Below are positions 37,220 through 50,299 of a stretch of DNA of 64,000 nt, one piece after another (the stretch's first letter is position 1; each line of letters starts with the position of its first letter). This stretch comes from Dioscorea cayenensis subsp. rotundata. Its lineage: Eukaryota > Streptophyta > Magnoliopsida > Dioscoreales > Dioscoreaceae. The notes beneath the pieces are model-generated. The model was given only the letters and a program-made list of their open reading frames with translations. It was not told the origin of the DNA and searched no databases. The stretch lies in the NCBI RefSeq assembly GCF_009730915.1, contig NC_052475.1, positions 17,577,430-17,641,429 on the forward strand. Direction: 5' to 3'. The translations under genes and the position numbers were made by a program.

Positions 37220-37261
<42 letters not shown>
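37220..37261 (+). repeat. (TC)n microsatellite
   Basis: About 21 TC units in the presumed leader intron of the ASI1-like gene, roughly 350 bases upstream of the coding exon acceptor. Confidence 0.9.
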
Positions 37262-37264
<3 letters not shown>

Positions 37265-37663
37265 GATATAAAATGTATGTGTATAGGTCTAGTGTCCATT
37301 ATTACCTAAAAGGCTAAATTCCTTTATTCTAAATTGAATGTCGACATTGGTGGTGATAGTTTAAGTTTTCCATGATGACTCAACCATTTCTTTATGATCA
37401 TTTTGTAAATCTTCTATGATTCAAACTGCCCAGCCTTCTTCCTTTTCAAGGCTTCTTAGGCATAAATGGCAATTGTCTGTTGAACCTTTTGAAACTACCT
37501 CTCGCATAATGCATTTATATGCTGTAGTTCTTTACTTCATTGGCAACTTCATTTAAGCAGCTTCTGATAGATGGTGCATTTTTCCAATTTTCTTATTCTT
37601 TATTCTTGTTTTTAGGTTCTAAAATTCAATTGGCATAAGCCTCATATGGTTTGAGAGGAAACT

Positions 37664-40600
37664 ATGTCTCAGTTGGTGAAACATGGTAACGATGATCTTT
37701 CATTTCGTTGGGGTAAGAAAAGAGGCATAGGTGGCGAAAATAAGGATGCTCAGTTTTATGAATCTTTCACTTTCGATAATGTCGAATATTGCTTGTATGA
37801 TTGTGTATACCTTTTTAAGAAAGGGGAGAATGATGCTTACATTGGAAAAATTGTGAAAATCTGGGAGCAATCCAATCACAAGAAGAGAGTAAAGATTCTA
37901 TGGTTTTTTCGTCCGTGTGAAATTCAAAATTATCTGAGGGTTTATTCACCATTGGAGAAGGAAATATTCTTGGCCTCAGGTGAAGGTGTTGGCCTTACAA
38001 ATATCAATCCATTGGTAAGTTTTGTTTATCTTTATGCTTTTGGCCTTTAAGCTTAGATTTTCCCTGATTTCTTATTTATATTGATTTGAGACAATCATAT
38101 TTAAAGGCCAAATAACCGTTCTATAAATCATACCTTTCAATCTAAAAAGTATTTCACAATCACATAAAACTCTAGAAGCTCCCCTTCATTTTCTCTAACC
38201 TTCCTTATTCCTATTTGTGACATCTTTGATAATTTCCTTATGATCTTGGATTATGGAGCCTCTTTATTGAAAAGTTTTACTTTTACCAATCTCAGATAAT
38301 CCATCTTAACTCCTTCCTTATTTCTACTCATCTTATTATTGAAATTACATTTCAAGTATTTTGACTCCACCTCACTTAACTTGGAACCTTTATCTTCTAA
38401 AGTGTTTCTTTATATCTCAAACTTTAAGTTGACACCTTATCTAGTTTCATCAACTAAAACCACATTATTAGCAAAAAAGCATACACCAAGGAATCTAATC
38501 TTGAATATCCGTAGTTTAGTTAGTTCATTTATAACTAAATCAAGGTAAGGGTGTTATGTTGAACGTTGATGTAGGCCTATAGTAATGGGAAACTCTATAG
38601 TCTCTCCCTCTATTGTTCTAATGTGAGTGACAAAGCTATCATACATATGTTTTATTGAGTCTATGCACCAAGTAGTAACTCCTTTTCTAAAGCCCACTAA
38701 AGGACCTCCTTAGGTACCTTATTATACACTCTTTCTAGATCAATAAAGTTCATGTACAAATCCTTTTTCTTTTCCCTGTACTTTTCGAGTGACTGTCTTA
38801 ATATATAATTGTTTCTATAGTTGACCTTCCAAGTGTAAAACCAAATTGATTTAAAAACACACACACAAACACTTGTTTCACATCTCAATGTTTGCTCAAT
38901 ACTTTCTCCCAAAGCTTTGTAGTATGACTCATAAGTTTTAGTTCCACAATAGTTATCACAACACTGAATACTATGTTCATTCTTATATTTATTTACTAAA
39001 ATACTGTTTCTCTATTCATGTGGCATTTTCCAATAATGTAGTATCCTATTGAATAATCTAGTCAACCATGATATCTCCTCATCTCCTAAGAACTTTCAAA
39101 GTTCTATTAGGATACTGTCTGGGCCTACACCTTTCCCTACTATTTCCTTTAAAGGGCATCCTGTATTTCGCCAACTATAATTTTTTTTAACATAATTCTA
39201 TCACAAGCTTTGGTATTATTGATCTCCAACACTATATTACGCTCATGATTTACATTAAACAACTTACAAAAGTATCCTTTCCATCTTTGTTTAATCTCAT
39301 CATCCTTAACTAGTACTTTATTATCTTTATCTTTTACACACCTAACACTCCTTGAAGCCCTCCTTTTCTTTTCTCTAGCTTTAGTTAACCTATAAATATC
39401 TTTTTCTTCCTCTTTTATTCCTAATTTAGCATACAATGTATCATAAACCTTATACTTAGTCTCACTCACAGCTCTTTTAGCTTCTTTATTGGCTAATTTA
39501 TACTTCCTTTGACTTAATTAATAATAATAATTATTATTATTATCAAAATTTTATTTTTATAATTAATGATAGATTATAATATTGATAATTTTTTAACCTA
39601 GATGTCAGATGATGAAAATGAGGTTTACCAGAAACTGAAGTACATTATGGATGTTTTTGTATTCTTTCCCTTTTCATCATTTTCATTCCTTTTCTGTCTT
39701 CATTTTCCCTTATCCGAACACTTGCATTATCTTGTGTTTGGTCTCATGCTATGGGCATATTCTTAATTTTATGTTAAGGCGATTATATGTGCTCAAAATG
39801 TTGCTCTTCTTCAATGTTTTTTATTTATTTATTTCTCCTAATGTTAGGATGCTTTTGTTTGATATTATTTTACTTATTTCAGGAAGCTATAGCTGGCAAA
39901 TGCCATGTGGTCTGCACATCAGTAGACAAGAGGAATCTGCAACCTTCCTCCACAGATGTGGAATTGGCTGATTATATCTTCTATCGCGTATTTGATGTTG
40001 GGAACTATACAATATCTGATGTACTGGCAGATACCGTAGCTGGAATTGAAGGTATGGCTTGCATTTTTATTTGTTCAATTATGTTTTTATGCTTTTATTT
40101 CATTGTAGCCAGCTTTTCTAACTTGTTTTCATGACTAAATGTTTTCCCAGTGAAGTTTCTCCTGAACCAAAGGAAAGATTTGAAGTCAGCTTCTGGTTCA
40201 AAGGTTGATGCAAATGGGATCTTTAATGGTCAGAAAGATGCCTTTGATGATCTACATGGTCACTCCAAATCAGCTTCTCCGAAATCATTGGAAAATCGAG
40301 ATAACCCTGCAACTGCAATTGGTTCATTACCGATAGATGGTGGAAATGAAGGCAAGCATCAATTGAAGCCAAATATTTTTTACAGGAGAAACTGGCTTCC
40401 AAATTATTTAGCAATTTTGTCACTCTAATAAAACACTTGTGGATGTTGCAGGCAATTATGACGTAGAGAAACCTAAACACTCTACTGAAGACCTGGCAAA
40501 TCCAACTTTGTCTGATGAAAGGCCGTCTAAGAAAGGGAGACTGATTGATGAGGCATTTAAATCATCAGGTGCTTCGCAGAAAGATAAGGTTGACTCTTGT

Positions 40601-43184
40601 TTAAGGAAGCGAAAAGTAGAACATGGTGAGAAGGAGCTCAAAAGGGCCAAGCTTTCTCATGAGACCTTACAGAAGACCTCTCTTGCTTGCTCAGCACAAA
40701 ATGATGAAAAAGCTGACTCTCAAAATTTGGAAGTGCTTCAAAGGCCTTATGCGGTGTGTATTATGATTTTAGATCACACACTTGATTTGTTTGCTTATAG
40801 AATACTTTTGTAATGCTTTCCTACTTCTCTGCTGTCATATTTATTTTTACGCCTGCTTTTATACATCGTCAGGCTGAGGAAAGTCTTTATTCCTTTAGCT
40901 ATTATAGTGTTAGGTTTAAATCCCTGAGCTATTGCTTGAATCTCTAGGCTAGTTAGCAAATGTTTTTGGGTAACATTAAGTATGCATGATTATTCATTTT
41001 TCTATATTCTTAAGGAGTCCTGATAAAACTGATAAAATACCCGAAAGCTTCTCTACTTCTCCTTGGGAATCATTGCATTTGGGATAATTTATTGTTTTTA
41101 ACTATCTTGGTAATTTATACAAATTGATTGATCTATGTTTTCATTTTTGATATTTGACAGGATAGGAGCAAATGGTTCAAGGGATTTGTAAGTATAATTG
41201 ATTTTCATGTTCCTCTATTAAAATTTTCTGATGATTTATTTGCTCAGTACAGCACAGTTAATAGTATATCCTATTTTCTATGGGAAATTTAATTTCTCAC
41301 ACTCTTTCAGCCTTGGGACTTAAAAATTAAAAAAGCTCATGAGGTTGGAACACTTGTGCTCCTTGACAATGTTGATCCATCATATACATCATCAGATATA
41401 GAGGTATGGTTCTTGCTTTGCTTTATCTTAGTTTTTAAGTTCATCTTGTACTTATTCATTGTTATAGCCCCACTATGCTTATGCTATTTGTTTTTGCTTT
41501 CATCACAAGATAAATTTGTGGGTGACTTTTCCTTGAGAAAGTGTTATTGAACTCAAAGGAGCTCAAACTTCCTAAGCTGTGAATGTTCATTATGCCATTT
41601 TTTCTATTTTATTTTTAGTTTAGTCAACTAAAACTTGTGCAGCCTAAATAAAACAAGTATATATATCAACTGAAACATTTTGTTTTTTTTTCAAAGGAAG
41701 TAAAAAATGATGAGGGTTTTTATTATACAGTCAAAAGATAGAAGCTTATGGTATGATTGTAATAAGAAAATAAAGGGTCAGCCTTAATTATAAATAACCA
41801 AACATATGGCTTTATTTTAAAAATTTTCAAGAACTTTGAGATCTTTAATATTTTCAACTAGTGGTCAAATGGTATGGCATATCTGGAACTGTTGGGTTTG
41901 TTGTTTGTGGAATCAACTTAGGTTAATGAACATACACATTGGGGTATATATATAAGGGGTCTGCTCAGTTGAATGGCAATTAATTCTTAATTGAACCAGT
42001 AGAGAGCCTCGAGCCTATTCTCATCCACATATCATTGTGTCCCACAGGTTTCAATGTCATATTCGGTGATTATTCCCAGTTGTTTTTTCTGTATGATGTT
42101 GCTACTGAATTTAAACAAGTTTGCTATTTGTGGTTTGACACGAAAAGCCACTTTGGCTTTGATGTCTGATTTTGTGTGCAATTTAGGCATATTCTTGTTA
42201 TTCAATTCATATAATTATGTATTTTTCAGCATCCACCTTTTCATTTGTCCTCATAATTCCTGAATCTACATCTCCATATTCAGGATATTATCTATAATGT
42301 CTTCAATCTAAGCTGCACTGCCAAGGTTATCCCACATTCCATGTTCCAAGATCCTAATTATGGTATGATGCATTTAAAGTTTCATCTAGTTATTGTGTCA
42401 ATTTTAGTAGCTTTAAAACTGTGATAAAGTCTTCGATTCATTTAATTCTATTACTAAATATAATTTTGCTCTCTACTAGTTTGTACATTATCTCTCAAGA
42501 TAAAGCTTGCTTGCTTTTTCTTACACATGTTAGGTGAAGCCTATGTTATCTTCAAGGCAAGGGATATGGCAGACATGGTTGTTCGAAAGATCAATAGTGG
42601 GTGTCTGATGCAAGAGAATGGAAGGTATTTTCTCCCTTTTTAGGTGACAACTCCCAAGATTCAACACGGACCAAATATTTCTAACTGTTTTGCGACCATT
42701 ATTTGGTTCATGCAATTTATCTGCAGACCTCTCGTCTGCAGTAAAGGCCTTCTAAAGGTGCCATCAAAGTCATCAACATCTTCATTCACTGGTCATTTAG
42801 TAATTGACAAAGTTAGGCTCCAAATGCAACGGGATGAGATGGTGATTATATGTCTTCACTTTTATCCTTCACATTTTTTCATTTTTCATAATGTTGTCAT
42901 TGATGACTGATTCTACCAGAGGAAGGCTGTGTCAACATCACATTGCTCTCAGCCAAACACAATCGAATATGAAATGGCCTTGGAATGGATGCTTGCACAA
43001 GAGAAGTCAGCCGCGTCACTGAATCTATTGAACAAGGTTTAATTCACCCTCATTTTGCCCTTATAACTTCAAACAATCATTGCTGCTGGTACCATTCTTT
43101 TCCACCATCTAAATGAAATATCCACTTTTTGTACAGGTGCATCATGATGAGATAAGAAAAGTTAGAAGGAGCTTAAAGGCGTAG
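37664..43184 (+). CDS. ASI1: BAH- and RRM-domain anti-silencing protein, ASI1/IBM2-like, 11 coding exons
   Basis: Coding exons 37664-38014, 39883-40051, 40151-40351, 40452-40752, 41161-41187, 41311-41403, 42284-42361, 42535-42624, 42727-42841, 42920-43036 and 43137-43184; 529 aa. The first exon begins non-coding at 37616. Residues about 25-170 are a BAH domain (FTFDNVEYCLYDCVYLF, KIWEQSN, WFFRPCEI, NEIFLASGEG-like). A lysine-rich charged linker (KKGRLIDE, LRKRKVE) follows, then an RRM at about 362-431 (GTLVLLDNVDPSYTSSDIED...GEAYVIFKA). This order is that of Arabidopsis ASI1 (IBM2/SG1), a nuclear protein that binds transcripts of genes with heterochromatic introns and favours distal polyadenylation. 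Intron 3 appears to use a GC donor (AAG/GCAAGC); a GT donor 12 bases upstream is the alternative. Exon 5 is only 27 bases. Confidence 0.9.
38060..39520 (-). mobile_element. Degenerate RTE-type LINE in ASI1 coding intron 1, antisense
   Basis: On the minus strand, broken frames match a plant RTE-clade reverse transcriptase: EKDIYRLTKAREKK and VLVKDDEIKQRWKGYFCKLF (39149-39469), FIDLERVYNKVPKEVL (38697-38760) and FANNVVLVDET (about 38440-38475). The last is the catalytic FADD box with both Asp changed to Asn, and several stops interrupt it, so the copy is dead. Outer boundaries are approximate. It fills most of the 1.9-kb intron in opposite orientation to the host gene. Confidence 0.8.
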
Positions 43185-43272
43185 TAGAACCATCTTTGTG
43201 AATACTAACCTGTTTTGATTCCTAGTTTTGTCATCAACCTTGTTCCCAAGGTTTGACAATTAAAATTCTACG

Positions 43273-43313
<41 letters not shown>

Positions 43314-44250
43314 TTATACTTGAAATTTTGTAGCGGATTTTAATTTTGCTCGTTGTCTGACAGGTTGCTCATCGGATAGCTATTAAATATACATCCTTGT
43401 GAAAAACAACAGTAAACTTGAGGGGTTGTTAGGACGGGAGAATGGGAAGGCAGTTTTGAACCAATCCATCACTCTGGTTTATGCTTAAATGGCCAGTTAT
43501 TCCTCTCAGAGAGAGCTTTGGCCAGAAAACTGATGAGCCTGTGTTCATTGTATCTTCTCTTTGAGATGAAATTTTGTGGTATGAATGATAGATTTGACAT
43601 CTTGATTACGCCTTAATGTTTGAATGTTGGTGGCATGGTTTATTAAGTTCTCCATCCATCTTTACTCAGAAGGGTGTTGACAGATGATGATGTGGCACAG
43701 GCACTTTGGTTTCTTTATATTTTTCAAGTGTTGATTGAGGTTCTCATTAGTTTTGGGTATATCAGGAAATTAGTGAATAGCTAGTTTATGTACCATACCA
43801 ATAATTCAAATGGATAAAATAAGTAATGTGACCCTCTAGAGATGAGACAAAAGCCAAGTCGAAAGTATTACTCAGCATGTGTGCGAGTATGTTGCAATAA
43901 TAATGATAGTAATAATAATTAGTAATCATCATCCTCAAATTCATTGGATAATCAGAATACACCGCACAGAGGCAGAGTTACAATTCATCTTAAACAAGTG
44001 CTATTCCAACAACGTGAGACCACCAAGGAGTTTTTAATCCAAAAAGGAGAAGTGAAATTATAAAAAAAAAATTAAAGAGTTTAGTGTGATTCTACAGAAA
44101 TGATTCAATGTTGCTGTTACAAAATTTTATCTCGTTTGCTTCCAAAGTGGGATGACATGCTCTTTCTTACATCCACCAAAATGGTGTGCTTACACACAAC
44201 ACGATGAATCCTCAAACTCAGTTCGTCAAACAACAAGAAGTAGCAGTACC
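43185..44250. other. Convergent intergenic region
   Basis: The ASI1-like (+) and STRAP-like (-) genes end toward each other here, so both 3' untranslated regions lie in this kilobase. A (TA)n run lies at 43276-43310. No further gene seen. Confidence 0.55.
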
Positions 44251-47200
44251 CTAAGTTGCTTTTTCTTCAACTTGTCCATCCTTGGCAATGTGGAGGGCCC
44301 CTACTTTCGCAGCAACTTCATTAACCTTAATGTTTGCTGAATGACCATTTGAGTTGGACATCTCACCCTCATCTGGAGTTGCAGGACCAGTTTGCCATAT
44401 TCTGATGGTACCATCCTCGGAACCAGACACGTAGGATTCTCCACCCGGGGAAAATCTAACACAATGCACAGGTCCATGATGACCCTTGTTGCATGCTGCA
44501 GCACCCAGACACAAGAAGTGAGTATCATGAATAAACTTTGAAGGGGAACCTAGATATTACTTTAACATAGTATGAAATTTCTTCAATGTATACCCATTTC
44601 TTTTCTCAAGGTTTGTCACATTTGTTTACGGAACTTACCGATTTCTTCACCGGAATTGAAACAAAAGACATGAACCCACATGTCTTCCCCTCCAGCAACA
44701 AATTTATTACCAAACTTGGGTTCAAGAGAAGCTGACTCCACAATGAATGGCATGTTGTAGCTCTTTATCAAACAAAAGCTGAACATAGAGATATTTAGCA
44801 AGTAAGAGGGGAGAAATTGAATTCAACACGCATCATTTACAGCTGAAATGCTTACTTATTTGCATCCCAGAATTTGACAGTGGAACCATCGGCAGTTGTG
44901 ATGTATCGACCATTTTGACTAACTTCAGCGCTGGTAACAGGTGATTTGGTCTCAAGGGTCTGGACAATTTTTCCACTTCTTACATCCCACAATCTGCATG
45001 TTCCCCACAAAAATTGTGTAAAGAATTAAGGGAATGAAACTTGCAGACTTCAGACGTCAGGCCTAAGCAGTGTGATGGCAATGGTCCTCATAATCTTTAT
45101 GCCAAATAAAAGGAAAGTTGAACGGAATTAAATGACTTAGCCCTAACATCAGGCGCTAAGAATAAGTTAAATTTGGTACAAATGAACTAACATGCTTGGT
45201 TAAGTCTCAAGATGTGAACTGAATGCCTGGTAGGTGGGCTAATGATGAGATATATATATGATATTGCACTACCCTAATATTACCGGTTTTATATCAAATA
45301 AAAATGAAAACAAATTTTCTACTTTCTCAAAAAGATTCCATATTTTCATTCAAATTATGATCCCACCTTCTAAATAGAAAAATGAAGCTCTGTCTAGTAA
45401 ATTTCAAAAAAAAACTATGAAGACCCACAAATGCTTGTAACATCACCTATTCACCAATCAACCTCTGCGAGGGGCATTTAACTTCAAACACTAAGTTCTA
45501 CTATGCTAGCTAATGTAAATACAAAATCATACAGAAGATGGCAAATACTACTTAAACTGCATATACATTTAGAGAATGAATAGGAAGGAATGGTAGGCAC
45601 CTCACACCCCCAAGATCAGTGCAAGAACTCAATATTGCTTGGTCATTCTGAAGCCAAGCCACAGTTCTTATTGAACCAGGTGACTTATCAACTTCTCTTG
45701 GGGGTGCCTCTGGTTTATGCAAATCAAATATACGCAATACTTTTTCAAAACCCCCAGTTAGCAATAGATTTGTATCCTGCAGCAAATATTAGAAAACGAG
45801 ATCAGTGGAACTGATACATAAATGCATCTATTGTTTAAATAGGAATTCCCAACAAAGACATTTTCAAATAACAGATCCATTGCAACTCATAAAAGAGAAT
45901 GGAACATAATCAAAAGGTTGAGCCTTAATTCATCATAAATGCTTATCCACACGTCTCCAGCTACAACAATCTGATAGAAATAGTACCACAAATGTCCAAA
46001 ACCTGTGCAGAACAGCATTCATTCAAAACTGAAAAAAAAAATGATTAAAATATTTTACCTTATAAAAGACATATATTGGATGAAGCTATTATATAAATGA
46101 GCGGAACATATGTTAATGTTATACTGTGTAGAATTTCGGATAAAGAAGTAGATTTACAAGGTAGATTTCAGTCAACAAGAAAAAGTAGATAAATATCAAG
46201 ACAGTGACCCATAAATAACTACCAAAGAGTATCTTCACCAAGTATGAATCTTTTAAATAAGTAGTACAATATAGACTAGAATTTCGCTCAAACAAAGAAA
46301 CCAACTCAGAGGAAGAAATGAACTACATCTTATATAGAAAAGAGCTCATGTACCTCAGAGAAGGCGCATGCCCGGACTATGTGCTTGTGTTCAAAAGAAT
46401 GCATTTCATCCCCAGTTAATGCATCCCATATTTTCCTGAAATAAGAGATGTAATCATGTCTAACTAAGCACTGAAATATAATAATTACAAGCCAAATGGT
46501 GAGATATTTTGATATTTATTTGGAAATTCAAATCTAAAATGAGAACATGATCTTCATTATGATTGCATGTTTAAATGAAAATTCATTTGCAGTCATCTCC
46601 CCTATCATAGAGCCTATTTCTTCTCTTATTCTCTCTTGTGGTAATTAGTTTACTAAGTCATTCATAATGGCACAAACATAATAAGAAGTTACAAGCAATT
46701 CACCATTAAATTTTTGGTTGAAATTACAAAAAACAAATGTGGTTCAGCAGTGGTTCACTCTAAAATTTGACTTTCAAAAGTGCCACTACCCCCGAAATTC
46801 CCGAAACAAGTACATCACAAGAGCTTCCCGAAATTCCCATAATTTGCAAAGTGACTCTTCTCTTAGAGGTATCTTTAAACAGAGTCACTCTCCCGTATTT
46901 ACGTATTTTTCTTAAATACTTTAAAGGCTTTATCATTACATTAAAAAATAAAATGTGATAATATCACAAAGAACCTTGAAATATATACAATGAAATAACC
47001 AATTCAATGGAACCTGATTGTGGTTATTCAAGAAAAGAATAGCATTCGGAGAATGACGAATTTTAACACACCCAACGTCAACACTTTGCAGTACAATTCA
47101 GGTAAACACTAACCTAGTTTTTTTCCCCTTCTTTTTATTAAGTTTCTCATGGTTTCTATTTTTCAGGGAATTATATGGCACAAATAAAAATCTAAAAGCA

Positions 47201-48498
47201 TATTAATCCAGCTCCTATAGTAAGCAATTAAAATATCGGTATTAAGATTTATTAAGTTACATTTAGCTAGTAAAATATTGAAATAGACGGCTATAGCTCA
47301 AATAAGAAACTTTTAAAAGAAATAAATGCTTCTCAAAATGTAGGTACACAAACCAGATACACTATGTAACCTGTCATTTGTTGTTCTTCTATTGTTTATT
47401 ATATCTGTTCTTTCAACATAACAATGCCTACATAAAATAAGATACATACGCTGTAAAGTCAGCTGAGCCTGAAGCAGCACGCAAAGCATTTCTATCAAGG
47501 CAACAACTCCACACAGCTCCCTTATGCCCCTCAAATGTTCCAATCCAATCTCCAGTTTCACCATTTCTAAGCATAGGACTAGAATCTGAGTACATGGGGA
47601 GATCATTATTGGTAATATGAAGAAGGAAGCATAAATTGATAATTACTCATGCATCTAAGGAATTACTACAAAAATGGTCTTCAGAATTACTTCTGCATTA
47701 CCACCTTTCATTGCACAGTGACTGATGCCAATAACAAAATCAAGAAATTGATGACTGCAGTTCTTGGGGGGAAAAAGTTAAATTACATAATCAAAAACAT
47801 AAAAGTGACAGATATAGCCCAGAAGAACTGCGACTTTATATGAGGAATGGCTAACTAACTATATAGATAGGCATGAAGCAGGAGATGATGATTACAAGAA
47901 CAAGAAAACCAAGTTACTATTTTTATAATTCATGTAAAACCATTATAATGGAAGAAAAATATCACAGCACAACCAATTTTGACCGCAAACTATCAATGAA
48001 GAATAATAAATATTTCAATTTTGCTCTCTGATTGCGACAAAGAAACCAAAAAAAAAAAAAAATTTAGCAATCTGCCACCATGGGTCTACAGGACTGATTG
48101 ACAAACAAGGGGCTTCAAATATTTTCAATAAATAGATCTAAAAGAACGAAATCTGATCAAACCCTAACATCGCATTGCATTTTCAGTTCCAGGCACGCAA
48201 ATCCACACATTTCTAAAATCAACCTAAGATCTGAAGAACAATCCTGAATATGACACAAGATCAAGACTTCAAATCAAACCAACAAAATCAATCATAAAAA
48301 CATTCACGAAGATTTCAAACAGATCAAAAGAATCAAAACTAAACATACAAAAACAAATCGATGTAGGCTAGAAATCAAACCCTTGCTAGCGCTGATAAGA
48401 AAGAACCCATCAGGGGTGACGGGGCTATAGAACAAATCAACTACAGGTCGTGAGTGGCCATGGCAGACAAGAGGCACCGCCAACTTCTTCTTCTCCAT
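44251..48498 (-). CDS. STRAP: STRAP-like WD40 repeat protein, 7 exons
   Basis: Exons 48498-48381, 47585-47450, 46435-46354, 45776-45601, 44993-44856, 44778-44639 and 44495-44251; all GT-AG, total 344 aa. The start [20 protein letters not shown] is the first ATG and is typical of plant serine/threonine kinase receptor-associated proteins. WD-type units follow: [104 protein letters not shown] and [25 protein letters not shown]. Together they should form a seven-bladed propeller. STRAP/Unrip proteins work with the SMN complex and kinase signalling in animals; plant homologues act as scaffolds. The last about 40 residues are a polar tail outside the propeller. Confidence 0.92.
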
Positions 48499-48599
48499 CA
48501 ATTCCAATGATACTATAAGATCCAAACCCTAGATCGATCTTTGAATCCAATACTCCACGGCAATAAAACCCTAGCTCTAAACCTAATTCCCAATCTATA

Positions 48600-49206
48600 A
48601 CTCTCCTTTGGCTTCAAAACGTACCACTAAAATTATACACAGGCAAGAAGCGCCCACGAAAATTTAAAATAATAATAATAATAATAATATATTTTAAAAT
48701 AAAATTTAAAAAAAAAAAAGAAGAGAAAATGAAGAGAAAAAAAGGAAGAGAAGAAGAAGAGGGGAAACAGAGGACTTAAATATAAACGGAGGTGGAAGAT
48801 GCCCGCACTGTACGCCGCTTTGTGTCCGTTGATTTGGAAAATGGAAAAATCTCATCCGTCCAAGTATAGAATTCTAGTTTAAAGTACACCTGGACGGTTC
48901 GGATGAACTAGTCTCGATCACATGACAAATAGTATGTCGAAAAATAAAATTTGGCAATTATGTGGATTTAAAATAGAAAATTCACATTTATCAAATTCAT
49001 TTATTATTTCACAATTATTTTTAATTATTTTACACGATATCATATCATTTAAGAAGAGACGATATTTTCTGCACGTATACAACCGTAATAAAACATGAAT
49101 TTCATTTATACCTTTGGATTTTTTTTTTTGAATTTGTGTATATACACACAGGGTAAAAGTTAAAACTCATGTACTTTCTCAAATGGCATTACAACTGTCA
49201 TTATAG

Positions 49207-49237
<31 letters not shown>

Positions 49238-50299
49238 TATATATATATATATAAGTTTAATCCAGGAGTGCATATACATAAACCCACGAAATATCTAAAC
49301 ACAAAATTCCGAAATTGATAGGCATATAAGCGTTGAGGGTATACAAGTTGCTTAGCTTGAAGCTCCAGCAAAGAAGATATGTAAGATATGTAAATTAAGG
49401 AACAACAATAATAAACAATATAAATAACAATTACACACCAAAGAGTAACAATATCAAACAATGTAACTTGCTCCATTGGAGCAATAATATTTGCACAATT
49501 TGGAAGAACTTATGGAACTTGAACTTTCAAGAATATCCTTCCAGCATAATATACACAAATCCGCTCGGTGTAGATGTTTTCCTGTTGTCAAAACATTTCA
49601 TATAAGAAAAATGATGAGCTTATGTCCATCCATAAAAGTCAAGCATTTTTTTCTTTATTGTATTTTTTTTATTTTTTACATAAGAAACAATAAAAATTTC
49701 TGCAAGAGTTGTCCTGTAATCACTAATCAGAGATTTTTCTTTTTTTTGGCTTCCATAGTAATTAATGAGTGATCACTATACATGCAACAATTTGCTAAAG
49801 CAACACCAAAGGGATACATTGGATCTACATTTCAAGAGGTCTCATCCTTTAGATTAACTGATAGTGCAACAGGCCTTGCAGCGTCTAGAGCTAGTAGAAG
49901 ATTTGCAGTAATATTTAAACAAGTCTTTTTGAAGATGTGCACTGATATTGCAACGTAGAATGAAGACAATGATCAAATAATTTAGCAATATGAATGGTCT
50001 TGTGTGCAACCTTTTTGGTGATTAAAGGTAAGTTTGAAAAAATGTGGTATTGATCTTATGTGGCCACGAAGCTAAATCCACAAAAAGGAAAAGCTAGACC
50101 AATGATAAGATTAGCAACCAAAATTGGCAGGAATGTCTAAAACTACACTTCAGACATATTTTTGCCTGCTTGTAAACCATGGATTCTTGTAGATGACAAA
50201 CAGAAGAGACTAATGAGACAAAAAATGAACAGGCAGCTGGTTGTTTCTCAGGATTAATTGGTAAATGTGAAATTTGATGGATTAATTATATTACTTCAC
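48600..50299. other. Intergenic, no gene seen
   Basis: The first 250 bases upstream of the STRAP-like start (purine-rich on the plus strand) are its likely promoter. An (AAT)n/(TA)n tract lies at about 49206-49252. The segment 49800-50290 should include the 3' untranslated region of the next minus-strand gene. I recognised no other element. Confidence 0.45.

Noticed and set aside
49800-50290. A sixth exon for the TSP1-like gene
   Set aside because: Candidate acceptors give tails without recognisable sequence, while reading straight on gives a stop at 50300 and keeps a total length divisible by three.
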